Of a DNA stretch of 64,000 nt, positions 8,287 to 17,852 are shown one piece after another (position 1 is the stretch's first letter; each line of letters begins with the position of its first letter). Below the pieces are notes generated by a model. It worked only from the letters and a program-made list of their open reading frames with translations, had not been told where the DNA came from and did no database searches. The DNA lies in the NCBI GenBank assembly GCA_900319625.1, contig ONPD01000005.1, positions 181,041 through 245,040 of the forward strand, given 5' to 3'. A program made the translations under genes and the position numbers. The stretch is from an uncultured Treponema sp. GTDB taxonomy: Bacteria; Spirochaetota; Spirochaetia; Treponematales; Treponemataceae.

Positions 8287-9765
8287 ATGGGAAACAACTA
8301 TTTTAATGCTATTCCTTGGCGTGAAGCACGCCTTCAGTTGGGACATTGCCGCTCAATGTCAAAAGACGAGTTTGCAGACGGAGTTAACGCTCTTAAAGGC
8401 AAAAAAATCGTAATCGTTGGTTGTGGTGCTCAGGGTTTGAACCAGGGTATGTGTCTGCGTGACTCAGGACTTGATGTTTCATACGCACTCCGTGAATCGG
8501 CTATTACAGAAAAACGCCAGTCTTGGAAAAACGCTACAGAAAACGGATTCAAAGTTGGTACTTACGACGAAATGATTCCAACTGCTGACCTTGTTGGTAA
8601 CCTTACTCCGGATAAACAGCACACTCCTGTAATCACAGAAGTTATGAAAAAGATGAAGAAAGGTTCTGCCCTCTGGTATTCACACGGATTCAACATGATT
8701 GAAGAAGGAATGCAGATCCGTCCTGATATCACAGTTATCATGTGTGCACCAAAAGGACCTGGTACAGAAGTTTGGCACGAATTCCAGCGCGGATTTGGTG
8801 TACCAGATCTTATCGCTGTACACCCTGCTAACGACCCGGAAGGAAAGGGATGGGCAATGGCAAAAGCTCTTGCTGTAGGTATGGGCGGAAGCAAAGCCGG
8901 CGTTCTTGAATCTTCTTTTGTTGCAGAAGTTAAATCTGACCTTATGGGCGAACAGACAATCCTCTGCGGTATGCTGCAGGCAGGAACAATCGTTTGTTTT
9001 GACAAGATGGTTTCTGAAGGAATCAGCCCAGAATACGCTACAAAACTTTTGATGCACGGCTGGAACGTAATTTCTGAAGCCCTCAAATGGGGTGGAATTA
9101 CAAACATGATGGATCGCCTTTCTAACCCTGCAAAAATCAAGGCTAATCAGCTTTCTAAAGATATCAAAAAGCTCCTCGCTCCACTTTATCAGAAGCACAT
9201 GGACGACATCATTTCTGGAAAATTCTCTAGCACAATGATGAAAGACTGGGCAGCAGGAGATAAAGACCTTCTCGCATGGCGCGAAGATACAGGTAAGCTT
9301 CCATTCGAATCAACAAAAGAAGCTGCTGACGAAATCACAGAACAGGAATACTTTGACAAGGGTATTTTGATGGTTGCTATGGTTAAAGCTGGTTGTGAAC
9401 TTGCCTTCGAAACAATGGTTGACGCAGGTATTAAGGAAGAATCTGCTTACTACGAATCACTCCACGAAGTTCCTCTTATTGCAAACCTCATCGACCGCAA
9501 ACGCCTTTACGAAATGAACCGCGTAATTTCTGATACTGCTGAGTACGGATGTTACCTCTTCAGCCGCGTTGCAGCTCCAATGATGGCAAAAGACCTTATG
9601 CCAAAACTCCACACCGACGTTATCGGTAAAGGTCTTGATGTTAAAGACAACTGCGTAAACAACACAGAACTTGTAGCCGTAAATGCTGAAATCCGCAACC
9701 ACCCTATCGAGGTTGTAGGACGCAAGTTACGCGCATACATGACTAGCATGAAGCCAGTATTGTAA
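8287..9765 (+). CDS. ilvC: Ketol-acid reductoisomerase, class II
   Basis: The 492-residue enzyme converts 2-acetolactate (or acetohydroxybutyrate) to the dihydroxy acid in valine, isoleucine and leucine synthesis, using NADPH and Mg. The length and sequence match the long class II form (E. coli 491 aa) with two knotted C-terminal domains. The N-terminal Rossmann region has [16 protein letters not shown], followed by SYALRE. Other family blocks are [20 protein letters not shown] and [18 protein letters not shown]. No other ilv gene is adjacent, so it is a single-gene unit followed by a palindromic element. Class II is less widespread than class I, so lateral origin is possible. Confidence 0.96.
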   Translation: MGNNYFNAIPWREARLQLGHCRSMSKDEFADGVNALKGKKIVIVGCGAQGLNQGMCLRDSGLDVSYALRESAITEKRQSWKNATENGFKVGTYDEMIPTADLVGNLTPDKQHTPVITEVMKKMKKGSALWYSHGFNMIEEGMQIRPDITVIMCAPKGPGTEVWHEFQRGFGVPDLIAVHPANDPEGKGWAMAKALAVGMGGSKAGVLESSFVAEVKSDLMGEQTILCGMLQAGTIVCFDKMVSEGISPEYATKLLMHGWNVISEALKWGGITNMMDRLSNPAKIKANQLSKDIKKLLAPLYQKHMDDIISGKFSSTMMKDWAAGDKDLLAWREDTGKLPFESTKEAADEITEQEYFDKGILMVAMVKAGCELAFETMVDAGIKEESAYYESLHEVPLIANLIDRKRLYEMNRVISDTAEYGCYLFSRVAAPMMAKDLMPKLHTDVIGKGLDVKDNCVNNTELVAVNAEIRNHPIEVVGRKLRAYMTSMKPVL

Positions 9766-9775
9766 TAAGATTGTC

Positions 9776-9847
9776 ACACGGATTCGAAATGACTAACGTC
9801 ATTTCAACTTAAAAAATGATTTTGCGTTAGCAAAATCGAATCCGTGT
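9776..9847 (+). terminator. Composite palindrome (three-stem structure) after ilvC
   Basis: A perfect 12-bp outer stem, ACACGGATTCGA (9776-9787) with TCGAATCCGTGT (9836-9847), encloses two perfect 8-bp hairpins: GAAATGAC-TAAC-GTCATTTC (9786-9805) and GATTTTGC-GTTA-GCAAAATC (9818-9837). The RNA could form a three-way junction followed by TATATCTTTATTTTT, so it may terminate ilvC. The remaining sequence to 10011 is AT-rich with no gene seen. Confidence 0.6.
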
Positions 9848-10011
9848 TATATCTTTATTTTTACCCCGCGCTTTGCTCCCTCGCGCCAGTTTTTACAATC
9901 AACCTAAACAATAATCTTCTTACCTAAAATTTTCCTTTCTTTTTTTTAAATCCTGCCTTATTTTTAAAATATCATTCATATCATTTTTATAAAAAGAGGA
10001 GATTTCAAACT

Positions 10012-11187
10012 ATGGAAAACTTTACATTTTATTCACCAACTTATTTTGTTTTTGGAAAGGAGACCGAAAATCAGGCCGGCGAGTATGTTAAGAAGTTTGG
10101 TGGAAGTAAAGTTTTAGTTCACTTTGGCGGAAGCAGCGCCAGAAAATCAGGACTTTTGGATAGAGTTGAAGCTTCTCTTAAAAAAGAAGGTCTTGCCTTT
10201 GTTGAACTTGGAGGTGTAAAACCTAACCCGAGAAGCGGACTTGTTTATGAAGGAATTGAGCTTTGCAAAAAGGAAAAGGTTGATTTTATTCTTGCGGTAG
10301 GAGGCGGAAGTACAATTGATTCGGCAAAGGCAATTGCGGCCGGAGTTTTGTACGAGGGCGACTTCTGGGATTTTTACAGCGGAAAAACTGTGGAGAAGGC
10401 GCTGCCTGTAGGAACAATTCTTACAATTGCCGCTGCCGGAAGTGAAGGAAGCCCGGACTCAGTAATCACAAAAGAGGAAGGAATGTTTAAACGGGGAACA
10501 GGAAGTGACGCTCTCCGTCCAAAATTCAGTATTCTGAATCCGGCTTTAACACAGACCCTGCCGCCGCATCAAACTGCGGCTGGAATCACAGATATTATGG
10601 CCCACCTTTACGAACGCTATCTTACAAATACAAAGGAAGTTGAAGTTACAGACCGCTTGATTGAAGCCCTTTTGCTCACTATGAAGCACGAAGGTCCCCG
10701 TGTAATTGAAAATCCAAATAATTATGAAGCCCGTGCAAACATTATGTGGGCCGGAATGATGGCTCATAACAATTCCTGCGGTGTAGGAAGAAGCCAGGAC
10801 TGGAGCAGCCACGATATCGAACACGAACTTTCTGCTTTGTACGACTGCGCCCACGGAGCAGGACTTGCCGTAACAATGCCGGCTGTTTTCAAATATGTAA
10901 TGAATCACAATGTTATGCGCTTTGCCCAGGTTGCGACCCGTGTCTGGGGCTGCCAGATGGATTTTGAACATCCTGAAGTTACAGCGCTTGAAGGAATCAA
11001 GGCCTTCCAGAATTACCTTTGTTCAATCGGAATGCCAAAGAATTTTGCTGAACTTGGCGCAAAGGAAGAGGATATTCCAGAGCTGGTAAAAGTTCTCTGC
11101 CACGGAAACGGACGAACAGGCACAATAGGTGGCTTTGTTACTTTGAACGAAGACGACTGTACAAAAATCTATAAGATGATGGTGTAA
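10012..11187 (+). CDS. Iron-containing alcohol dehydrogenase (BDH/YqhD-like)
   Basis: The 391-residue type III alcohol dehydrogenase probably reduces aldehydes with NAD(P)H. The dinucleotide-binding loop is VGGGSTIDSAKAIAAG (about residue 95-110). Metal-ligand motifs are IMAHLYERYL, the His of SSHDIEHELSALYDCAHGAG, and the later HGNGRTGTIGGF. The sequence is closest in style to butanol dehydrogenase BdhA/YqhD. AGAGGAG precedes the ATG. It heads a five-gene co-directional set with gaps of 22-44 bp. Substrate cannot be told from sequence; a role in fermentation or aldehyde detoxification is plausible. Confidence 0.9.
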   Translation: MENFTFYSPTYFVFGKETENQAGEYVKKFGGSKVLVHFGGSSARKSGLLDRVEASLKKEGLAFVELGGVKPNPRSGLVYEGIELCKKEKVDFILAVGGGSTIDSAKAIAAGVLYEGDFWDFYSGKTVEKALPVGTILTIAAAGSEGSPDSVITKEEGMFKRGTGSDALRPKFSILNPALTQTLPPHQTAAGITDIMAHLYERYLTNTKEVEVTDRLIEALLLTMKHEGPRVIENPNNYEARANIMWAGMMAHNNSCGVGRSQDWSSHDIEHELSALYDCAHGAGLAVTMPAVFKYVMNHNVMRFAQVATRVWGCQMDFEHPEVTALEGIKAFQNYLCSIGMPKNFAELGAKEEDIPELVKVLCHGNGRTGTIGGFVTLNEDDCTKIYKMMV

Positions 11188-11211
11188 AAAAATAGCATTG
11201 GGGGGAACTTT

Positions 11212-12243
11212 ATGAAAAAATCTAAGGCTTTGTTTATCGGCGGAACGGGAACCATCTCTTCTGCAATCGTTAAGGAACTTTCACAGCGGCCGGATTGGGA
11301 AGTCTGGCTTTTGAACCGGGGAAACAGGGCCGGCGAAGTTCCTTCCAGTGTTCATCAGATTTTATGCGATATTTCTGATGAAGAAGAGGCCCGCAAAAAG
11401 CTTACCGGAATGGAATTTGATGTCGTAAATGAGTTCATCGGATTTGTTCCTGACCAGGTTGAGCGTGATTACCGGCTTTTTAAGGGTAAGTGCAAACAGT
11501 ATATTTACATTTCTTCGGCGTCGGCATACGCAAAGCCTGCGGCAAACTACGTGATTACCGAAGGAACGACACTTTCAAACCCCCACTGGGAATATTCGCG
11601 AAACAAAATCGCCTGTGAAGAATTTCTTTTCAAAAAATACCGGGAAGAAGGCTTTCCTGTAACAATTGTCCGTCCCAGCCACACTTATGATGAAAGACAT
11701 ATTCCGCTGGGCGTGCACGGAAAGAAGGGCTTTTACCAGGTCATTAAGCGCATGATGAAAGGAAAGCCTGTAATTATTCAGGGGGACGGAACTTCCCTCT
11801 GGCACGTAACCTTTAACAAGGATTTTGCAACCGGCTACATCGGCCTCATGAACAACCGCCATGCAATCGGTGAGGCCTTCCAGATTACAGGCGATGAAGT
11901 TCTTTCCTGGAATCAGATTTATCAGACAATCGCAGATGCTCTTGGCGTAAAACTTAAGGCTTATCACGTTGCTTCGGACTATCTGAGCGCGGTCGGCGAC
12001 AAGCTGGGCTTTGATTTTGAAGGAAGTCTTACCGGCGACAAGTCAGTTTCGGTTGTTTTTGACAATTCAAAGCTCAAGCGCCTTGTTCCGCAGATGACAA
12101 CGACAGTTCCTTTCCACGAAGGAGTTCGGATTGCGCTGGACTACGTTAGCTCTCATCCTGAATGTCAGATTCCGGACCAAGAGTTTGATGACTGGTGCGA
12201 CAAGGTGATTTCCACACTGGAAGAAAGCAAGAAGAATTTTTAA
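11212..12243 (+). CDS. NAD-dependent epimerase/dehydratase (extended SDR)
   Basis: The 343-residue Rossmann protein has the glycine motif GGTGTISSAIVKEL at residues 10-23 and a YxxxK active site in YSRNK, preceded by YISSASAYAK. The later VRPSHTYDER and IQGDGTSLWHVTF segments are typical of the NAD(P)-dependent epimerase/UDP-sugar family. A GGGGG ribosome site precedes the ATG. It lies between an Fe-ADH and a Gfo/Idh oxidoreductase, so a carbohydrate- or nucleotide-sugar-modifying role is reasonable but unproven. Confidence 0.82.
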   Translation: MKKSKALFIGGTGTISSAIVKELSQRPDWEVWLLNRGNRAGEVPSSVHQILCDISDEEEARKKLTGMEFDVVNEFIGFVPDQVERDYRLFKGKCKQYIYISSASAYAKPAANYVITEGTTLSNPHWEYSRNKIACEEFLFKKYREEGFPVTIVRPSHTYDERHIPLGVHGKKGFYQVIKRMMKGKPVIIQGDGTSLWHVTFNKDFATGYIGLMNNRHAIGEAFQITGDEVLSWNQIYQTIADALGVKLKAYHVASDYLSAVGDKLGFDFEGSLTGDKSVSVVFDNSKLKRLVPQMTTTVPFHEGVRIALDYVSSHPECQIPDQEFDDWCDKVISTLEESKKNF

Positions 12244-12265
12244 TTGAAGATAAAGAGGCTTTATT

Positions 12266-13240
12266 ATGAAAAAGATTAAATGGGGAATTTTGGGAACTGC
12301 AAATATCGCCCGCTGGGCAACAATACCGGGAATCAAGCTTGCAGAAAATGCAGAGCTTTATGCAATCGCAGGAAGAAGCCTTGAAAAAGCAAAATCCTTT
12401 GCAGATGAATACGGCTTTCAGAAATTTTATGGAAGTTACCAGGAGCTTCTGGAAGACAAGGACGTGCAGGCAATTTACATTCCTCTTCCCAACAATCTCC
12501 ACAAAGAATGGGTAATCAAAGCCCTTAAAGCAAAAAAACACGTTCTTTGCGAAAAACCTCTTGCCCTTAACGCAGCTGAAGTCCAGGAAATGTTTGCCGC
12601 CGCAAAAGAAAACGGCGTTAATTTAATGGAAGCCTATGCCTATCTTCACAGCCCTTACATCAAGTCGCTGAAGGATGACATCAAAAGCGGAATTATAGGC
12701 CAGGTAGATTTTATTGATACCGCTTTTGTAACTCAGGGCTACAAAGAAGATATCCGTCTCTACAAGGAAATGGGCGGCGGTGCTTTTTATGACCTTGGCT
12801 GCTACTGTACAACTATGATTATTTCCCTGATTGACTCTGAACCTGTTTCTGTAAAAGCCTGCGCAGAATTTTCTGCTGAGGGAGTTGATGAAATCACAAG
12901 TGGATTTATCCGCTTTGAAAACGGAGCCAGAGCTTCCTTTAATGTTGGAATGATTTTAGGCGAAAATTCAAATTCCCGTTTTGACAGACTTTATATTCAC
13001 GGCAGAAAGGGCTGTATTAAATCTGATGTAGAATATAATCAGGCGGGAAAAATCAGCTATCAGATTATTACAGAAAAAGGCATTACGGAAAGAAAGCTGG
13101 ACCTTCCTCAGAATTATTCACTGGAAATCACACAGCTTGGGAACTGCATTTTGAATGGAGAAAAGCCTTTTGTTAGTGAACATTTTTCTGTAAAAAATGC
13201 TAAACTTATGGACCAGGTATTCAAGCAGATTGGTTATTAA
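12266..13240 (+). CDS. Gfo/Idh/MocA family oxidoreductase
   Basis: The 324-residue NAD(P)-dependent sugar or inositol dehydrogenase-like protein has the N-terminal Rossmann motif WGILGTANIARWATIPG. The family signature CEKPLALNAAEV carries the catalytic-site Lys. The conserved GGGAFYDLGCY provides the substrate-side Asp. The C-terminal domain (about 125-324) is the usual beta-sheet substrate domain. The start is 22 bp after the epimerase. Substrate unknown; cooperation with the neighbouring SDR protein in a sugar pathway is inference. Confidence 0.9.
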   Translation: MKKIKWGILGTANIARWATIPGIKLAENAELYAIAGRSLEKAKSFADEYGFQKFYGSYQELLEDKDVQAIYIPLPNNLHKEWVIKALKAKKHVLCEKPLALNAAEVQEMFAAAKENGVNLMEAYAYLHSPYIKSLKDDIKSGIIGQVDFIDTAFVTQGYKEDIRLYKEMGGGAFYDLGCYCTTMIISLIDSEPVSVKACAEFSAEGVDEITSGFIRFENGARASFNVGMILGENSNSRFDRLYIHGRKGCIKSDVEYNQAGKISYQIITEKGITERKLDLPQNYSLEITQLGNCILNGEKPFVSEHFSVKNAKLMDQVFKQIGY

Positions 13241-13264
13241 AAATCACTTTCCGGGAATTAAACT

Positions 13265-14215
13265 ATGAACTGGCATACTGCAAGTCTCTCTGAAATCAAG
13301 CTTCTCCAAAGCTGCGCTGTAAACAATAATTTTGTTGCAAATAATTACAGCGCGTTAAACTGTATTTTGTATCAGAATAAATTTAACTCAAAGATTATGA
13401 TACAAAATGGCTGGATTTTTGAACGCTACGAAAATAACTGTAAATTCTGTTTCTCTTTCCCTCATAAAATTGAGGGTTTCCTCCCGCAGGAGCCCTCACA
13501 TGGCTCAGAAATTACTGATATTCTCCAGCTTCACGCAAAGGAAGCAAAAGAGGAAAAGGCCACCTTATATTTTCATAACGTCACATTAGAAGAAAAAAAT
13601 ATTCTTATTGCGAATTTTCCAAATGCAAAGGTGGAAGAAGCCCCGGAATCAGGGGATTATATCTACCTTACAGAAAATCTTGGCCAGCTTCCCGGTTCAA
13701 AATACAGCAAAAAACGAAACCACATAAATCAGTTTAAGAAAAAATACGCTGACTTTCATTTTGAAGCCCTTAATGAAAATAACCTGACGGACGCCCGCCT
13801 GATAGAAGAAAAATGGCTTTTGGAAAACGCTGATTTTGCAAAGGAAAACGGAAGCATAGCAGACCTGGAAGCCGAACTAAAAATCATCAGCTTTGCGCTG
13901 GATAATTTCGGCACTTTTAAAGAAGACTGCGAAATGGCAGGGGGAATTTTATATGTAGAAAAAACTCCCGTAGCCTTCTGCCTGGCCAGCCGGTTAAGCG
14001 GCGATGTAACCGACATTCATTTTGAAAAATGTCTTTCACCCTTCGCACGTGACGGCGGCTATGCGGTAATAAACAATGCCTTTGCAAAAACCGTGACCAC
14101 AAAGTTTATAAACCGCGAAGAAGACCTGGGAATTGAAGGCTTAAGAAAGGCAAAGCTTTCCTACTACCCGGAAAAAGTCCTTGAAAAATTCTTTGTTATT
14201 ATTGATTCTGAGTAA
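13265..14215 (+). CDS. DUF2156 / phosphatidylglycerol lysyltransferase-like (GNAT-fold) protein
   Basis: The 316-residue soluble protein resembles the C-terminal catalytic domain of LPG synthases (DUF2156). Its GSKYSKKRNHINQFKK motif and the REEDLGIEGLRKAKLSYYP segment near the end are typical of the family. It lacks the multi-spanning flippase half of MprF. Stand-alone members are often uncharacterised acyl or aminoacyl transferases. It lies between a Gfo/Idh enzyme and a MATE exporter. Confidence 0.75.
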   Translation: MNWHTASLSEIKLLQSCAVNNNFVANNYSALNCILYQNKFNSKIMIQNGWIFERYENNCKFCFSFPHKIEGFLPQEPSHGSEITDILQLHAKEAKEEKATLYFHNVTLEEKNILIANFPNAKVEEAPESGDYIYLTENLGQLPGSKYSKKRNHINQFKKKYADFHFEALNENNLTDARLIEEKWLLENADFAKENGSIADLEAELKIISFALDNFGTFKEDCEMAGGILYVEKTPVAFCLASRLSGDVTDIHFEKCLSPFARDGGYAVINNAFAKTVTTKFINREEDLGIEGLRKAKLSYYPEKVLEKFFVIIDSE

Positions 14216-14259
14216 TCCGGGCAATTACAAAAAATGCTGAAAATCATTAGTATTTTCTC

Positions 14260-15609
14260 ATGCCAAAAAATCTTACGACAGGAAACGTTTTCCAGACTCT
14301 TATCCGCTTTGCAAGCCTTTATTTAGTTTCATATTTTTTACAGACCCTTTACGGAATGGCTGACCTTTTTATCGTTGGTCAGTATAACGGCGCCGATGTA
14401 ATTTCTGCAGTAGCCATCGGAAGCCAGATTATGCATATGCTGACTGTAATTATCGTGGGCCTTGCCATGGGAACAACGGTCCTTGCAAGCCGGGCAACAG
14501 GAGCCGGAGATAATAAATCAGCTGCAAAAGTAATCGGAAACAGCGCAGTAATGTTTTTGATTTTTTCTGTAATTGCAACAATTCTTTTGATTGCAGCCTG
14601 CCCTCTTATTATCAGTGCAATGTCAGTTCCGAAAGAATCTATCGAGCAGACCAGCTATTACCTTCTTGTCTGCTTTGCCGGCATTCCTTTTATTACCGCC
14701 TACAATATTTTTGCTTCGGTTTACCGGGGCCTTGGCGATTCAAAAAGTCCTATGATTTTTGTTGCCATTGCCTGTACTTTGAACATCATTCTGGATTTTA
14801 TCTTTATCGGGATTTTTGGAATGAAGGCTCAGGGAGCGGCTCTTGCAACCGTTCTTGCCCAGATTTTCAGCGTACTTGTTGCAAGCTGGGCCTGGAAGCG
14901 GGGCGCCGGCTCGGCAGGGGGACTTAAACTCACAAAGTCAGATTTTCGTCCGGACAAAAGCGTACTGGCCGGTCTTTTGAAAATAGGTTTCCCTGTAGCC
15001 TGCCAGGACGGCTTTATTCAGATTTCCTTCCTTATCATCACGATTATTGCAAACCGCCGCGGAGTTGACGTTGCGGCGGCAGTCGGCATTGTAGAAAAAA
15101 TCATCTGCTTTTTGTTTCTTGTGCCTTCAAGCATGCTTTCTGCAATTTCTGCAGTTGCGGCACAAAATATGGGCGCCGGAGAGCACGGCCGGGCCCGCCA
15201 GACACTTTTTTACGGTACTATGGTCGGCGTGACAAGCGGTCTGATTTTCGGCCTGCTTTTCCAGTTTATTTCTGCCCCTGCCCTTTCACTTTTTACCCGC
15301 GAAGAAGCAGTTATAATTCTTGGAACTCAGTATCTTAAATCCTATGTTTTTGACTGCACCTTTGCGGCAATTCATTTTGCCTTCAGCGGATTTTTCTGCG
15401 CCTACGGATTTTCGATTGTATCCTTCATTCACAATACGATTTCAATTCTTGCAATGCGCATTCCGGGCGCCTGGCTTGCATCAAAATACTTCCCGGACAC
15501 CCTCTACCCTATGGGCTGGGCAGCACCGCTGGGGTCATTGCTTTCGGCTTTAATTTGTATTGGATTTTATATTGTTTTAAGGAAGAAAGGTAAATTAGGG
15601 GAAAAATAG
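14260..15609 (+). CDS. MATE-family multidrug/organic cation efflux transporter
   Basis: The 449-residue inner-membrane protein has about 12 hydrophobic segments and the MATE hallmarks: an N-terminal FASLYLVSYFLQTLYGMADLF segment and the duplicated half starting near GLLKIGFPVACQDG. Such transporters export organic cations or toxins driven by Na or H gradients. No ribosome site is obvious before the ATG. It is the last gene of the 10012-15609 set and may export a product of the upstream enzymes. Confidence 0.92.
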   Translation: MPKNLTTGNVFQTLIRFASLYLVSYFLQTLYGMADLFIVGQYNGADVISAVAIGSQIMHMLTVIIVGLAMGTTVLASRATGAGDNKSAAKVIGNSAVMFLIFSVIATILLIAACPLIISAMSVPKESIEQTSYYLLVCFAGIPFITAYNIFASVYRGLGDSKSPMIFVAIACTLNIILDFIFIGIFGMKAQGAALATVLAQIFSVLVASWAWKRGAGSAGGLKLTKSDFRPDKSVLAGLLKIGFPVACQDGFIQISFLIITIIANRRGVDVAAAVGIVEKIICFLFLVPSSMLSAISAVAAQNMGAGEHGRARQTLFYGTMVGVTSGLIFGLLFQFISAPALSLFTREEAVIILGTQYLKSYVFDCTFAAIHFAFSGFFCAYGFSIVSFIHNTISILAMRIPGAWLASKYFPDTLYPMGWAAPLGSLLSALICIGFYIVLRKKGKLGEK

Positions 15610-15630
15610 CGGGGCATTGCGGGGGAAAGT

Positions 15631-15702
15631 AAGTAAAGCTAAAAATTGCTAGGCGCAATTTTTTTAACGCTTTGCTATAGAACATAACTTGCCAGCAAGT
15701 TT
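15631..15702 (-). repeat. Dispersed palindromic repeat family A, copy 3 (diverged)
   Basis: Read on the minus strand it carries hairpin 1 (AACTTGC-TG-GCAAGTT), a short linker, ATAGCAAAGCGTTAAAAAAA, hairpin 2 (ATTGCGCCTAGCAAT) and TTTTAGCTTTACTT. This is the same order and core as the copies at 40606 and 54795, but with different stem sequences that still pair. It lies after the convergent MATE and PTS_EIIC_2 genes and abuts a family B element. Confidence 0.7.
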
Positions 15703-15769
15703 CCACACCCCGCAGGGTGGGTAGCGCGCAACAAAGTGCGCGCGTAGGGAGGGGCCCCTCCCTCCTTTT
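15703..15769 (+). repeat. Dispersed GC-rich palindromic repeat family B, copy 1
   Basis: It contains CCCCGCAG, GGGTAG, the hairpin GCGCGCAACAAAGTGCGCGC and the palindrome GGGAGGGGCCCCTCCC. The same order of blocks, with compensated stem changes, is present on the minus strand at 23096-23172. It may act as a bidirectional terminator between the convergent genes. Confidence 0.6.
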
Positions 15770-15774
15770 ATATT

Positions 15775-16836
15775 CTACAATGTCAAATCGCCCTCTTTAA
15801 TCCAACCGAGACGGCGGAAGAGAAGACCGAAGGCCCAGCTCAAAAGGCCCGGCAAAACAAAGCAGATTAACACAAGGCCAAGCCAGTTGAAGGCTGTCGG
15901 GCTGATTGCGCTAGCTCCGTGTCTGACAGCTGCTTCGCTTGGAGCGTACCAGCCGCTTACAACGCCAATCTGGCCTACAAGTCCGCAGGTTCCCATTCCT
16001 GAGCTTACTGCAGGGCCATTCATTTCCATTTTGAAAAGGCAGGTTGAAATCGGACCTGTGATAACTGATGTCAAAATTGCCGGCAGCCATACTTTTGGAT
16101 TTTTGATGATATTAGGCATCTGAAGCATACTTGTTCCCAGGCCCTGCGAAAGAAGGCCGCCCCATTTGTTTTCGCGGAAGCTGAGAACGGCAAAGCCTAC
16201 CATCTGAGCACAGCAGCCTGCAACAGCGGCTCCGCCGGCAAGTCCTGTAAGTCCGAAAGCGGCACAGATTGCGGCTGAAGAAATTGGAAGTGTAAGTGCA
16301 ACTCCGATTACAACTGCAACGATGATTCCCATTACGAAAGGACGAAGTTTTGTTGCCCATACAACCAGATGTCCGATTGAAGCGGCTGCGGCTCCGATGT
16401 GTTTTGCAAAGAGAACTGTAAGAAGAGAGCCAACCAGGATTGTTACGGCTGGAGTAACGATAATATCAACCTTTGTTTTTTTACTTACAAGGTTTCCGCA
16501 CTCTGCTGCGATGATTGCGATAAATAAAACTGCGAGCGGTCCTCCGGCTCCGCCTGTTACGTTAGCGGCTGCGCCTACAGCTACGAGTGAGAAAAGCACC
16601 AGGGCTGGAAGCTGCATTGCAAAACCGATTCCGACTGCCATTGCGGCACCTACAACATGAGCTTCGGCTGCAAAAGCGCCGGCATCAACTAAAAACTTGA
16701 AAAATGCATTTTCGCCAAGGCGGAGCAGCTGCTGGCCAAGGGTTCTGATAATTGTTCCGATAAGCAGTGAGGCAAAAAGTCCCTGCGCCATTCCGCTCAT
16801 CGCGTCGATGAGGTAACGTTTAGCGTATTTGTTCAT
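15775..16836 (-). CDS. PTS_EIIC_2-type membrane protein (putative sugar permease IIC)
   Basis: The polytopic inner-membrane protein is very rich in Ala, Gly and Val, with roughly 8-10 hydrophobic segments. It resembles the PTS_EIIC_2 family (PF13303), with segments such as MSGMAQGLFASLLIGTII and ITGPISTCLFKMEMNGPA. The start is placed at the ATG at 16836 because AGGAG lies 8 nt upstream; an in-frame ATG 15 codons earlier has no ribosome site. No EIIA, EIIB or HPr gene is nearby, so true PTS activity is uncertain. In the 5' leader, arms GCGGGC and GCCCGC (16853-16890) could form a stem. Confidence 0.75.
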   Translation of the reverse strand: MNKYAKRYLIDAMSGMAQGLFASLLIGTIIRTLGQQLLRLGENAFFKFLVDAGAFAAEAHVVGAAMAVGIGFAMQLPALVLFSLVAVGAAANVTGGAGGPLAVLFIAIIAAECGNLVSKKTKVDIIVTPAVTILVGSLLTVLFAKHIGAAAASIGHLVVWATKLRPFVMGIIVAVVIGVALTLPISSAAICAAFGLTGLAGGAAVAGCCAQMVGFAVLSFRENKWGGLLSQGLGTSMLQMPNIIKNPKVWLPAILTSVITGPISTCLFKMEMNGPAVSSGMGTCGLVGQIGVVSGWYAPSEAAVRHGASAISPTAFNWLGLVLICFVLPGLLSWAFGLLFRRLGWIKEGDLTL

Positions 16837-17156
16837 ACGTAAATCTCCTGAAGCGGGCATAAAGAGGCTGTGTGGCTGCAATACGCCCGCGGTTAAATGA
16901 AAATAATGAATTTGGATTTGAGAATTGCCCTTTTGGGCGGAACAGTAAATTACTCTGAGAATGTCGTTACGCGGCGTGCCGTGGCATCACCCGTAAATCA
17001 GGACTCTGTGGACTCTGACAATGTTCATTCCGAACGTAAAATCTTAGAAAATATTACAAAAGATTTGAATTGTTTGCAAGGCGGGGGTAAGGGGCAACTG
17101 CAGGAGTAAAGGGCAACTGCGGGCGGAATGTGACACCTGCGATAGGAAGGTGGCAC
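16837..17156. other. Intergenic region without a convincing gene
   Basis: It holds the leader of the PTS_EIIC_2-type gene with a GCGGGC/GCCCGC inverted repeat, a near-perfect 14-bp direct repeat (TAAGGGGCAACTGC at 17088 and TAAAGGGCAACTGC at 17107) and two GTGxCACCT boxes at 17130-17158. A 70-codon frame at 16897 on the plus strand has unusual composition and no ribosome site. I do not call it a gene. Confidence 0.5.
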
Positions 17157-17831
17157 CTACAAAAGCGGCGTAAATACCCTGAAGGAAGGCGAACGGCTGT
17201 AGGGGTCGCTTATCCGGATAAAGGCGGCGTCAATTACATCCGGCATAATTGTCAGAATCATAAAACTCGGCGGAAAAGCACCGCGGGGATTAGTGCAGCT
17301 GCCAGGATTAAAAATCCGCGTTCCATATTTTTCGTCTACCGAGGAATCAGGAAGGTGGGTATGGCCGTAAACAGCAATTTGACATTCTTCGGTATCGGCC
17401 CTCATGGCAAGCGGCTCTCTTGTAAAATTTACCCCTTCATAATGGCCGTGGCAGATGTAAATTCCTTTTCCGCAGGCCCAGAGCACCTGGGAAAGGGGCA
17501 TGCGCTCTCCCCTGCTCTTCCCGGGCAGCATAACGAAACTTGATGAATCACAGTTTCCCTGCACGTAAGCTACAACCGGCGGCAGGGCAGCCTTGAGTTC
17601 TGCAGACGATTCCGCATCCTCAAGAATGTGGGCAAGGTCGCTGCTTCCGTCTCCGCAGAAAATTACGGCATCGCAGTCCTTTCCGTATTGCAGAATAATA
17701 TTTCTGAAAATTTCTGTATTTCCATGAGAATCCGAAAGAACTATGATTCTGGCACTTTCCTTTTGAGAAAGCTCCTGAATTGCCTGTGCGCTTCCTATTA
17801 AACGGCTGTCATCTTCTCTTATTTCAATCAT
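17157..17831 (-). CDS. YfcE/MJ0936-type metallophosphoesterase
   Basis: The 224-residue calcineurin-like phosphodiesterase has all metal-site motifs in order: VLSDSHGN, FCGDGSSD, QGNCDSS, ICHGHYEG and YGHTHLPD, then FNPGSCTNPRG. Family members hydrolyse small phosphodiesters such as model substrates or cyclic nucleotides, and the physiological substrate is unknown. Compared with E. coli YfcE (184 aa) there is an N-terminal extension of about 27 residues and a short C-terminal tail. The lipoprotein gene ends 21 bp upstream, so the two probably form an operon. Confidence 0.88.
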   Translation of the reverse strand: MIEIREDDSRLIGSAQAIQELSQKESARIIVLSDSHGNTEIFRNIILQYGKDCDAVIFCGDGSSDLAHILEDAESSAELKAALPPVVAYVQGNCDSSSFVMLPGKSRGERMPLSQVLWACGKGIYICHGHYEGVNFTREPLAMRADTEECQIAVYGHTHLPDSSVDEKYGTRIFNPGSCTNPRGAFPPSFMILTIMPDVIDAAFIRISDPYSRSPSFRVFTPLL

Positions 17832-17852
17832 TAACTCTCCGTCTGTCTGGCT

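Noticed and set aside
8562..9140. Long antisense frames in ilvC
   Set aside because: ilvC is clearly the real gene; antisense frames have no start signals and no homology I recognise.
16897..17109. 70-codon plus-strand frame in the 16837-17156 gap
   Set aside because: No ribosome site, odd composition and overlap with direct repeats; probably non-coding.
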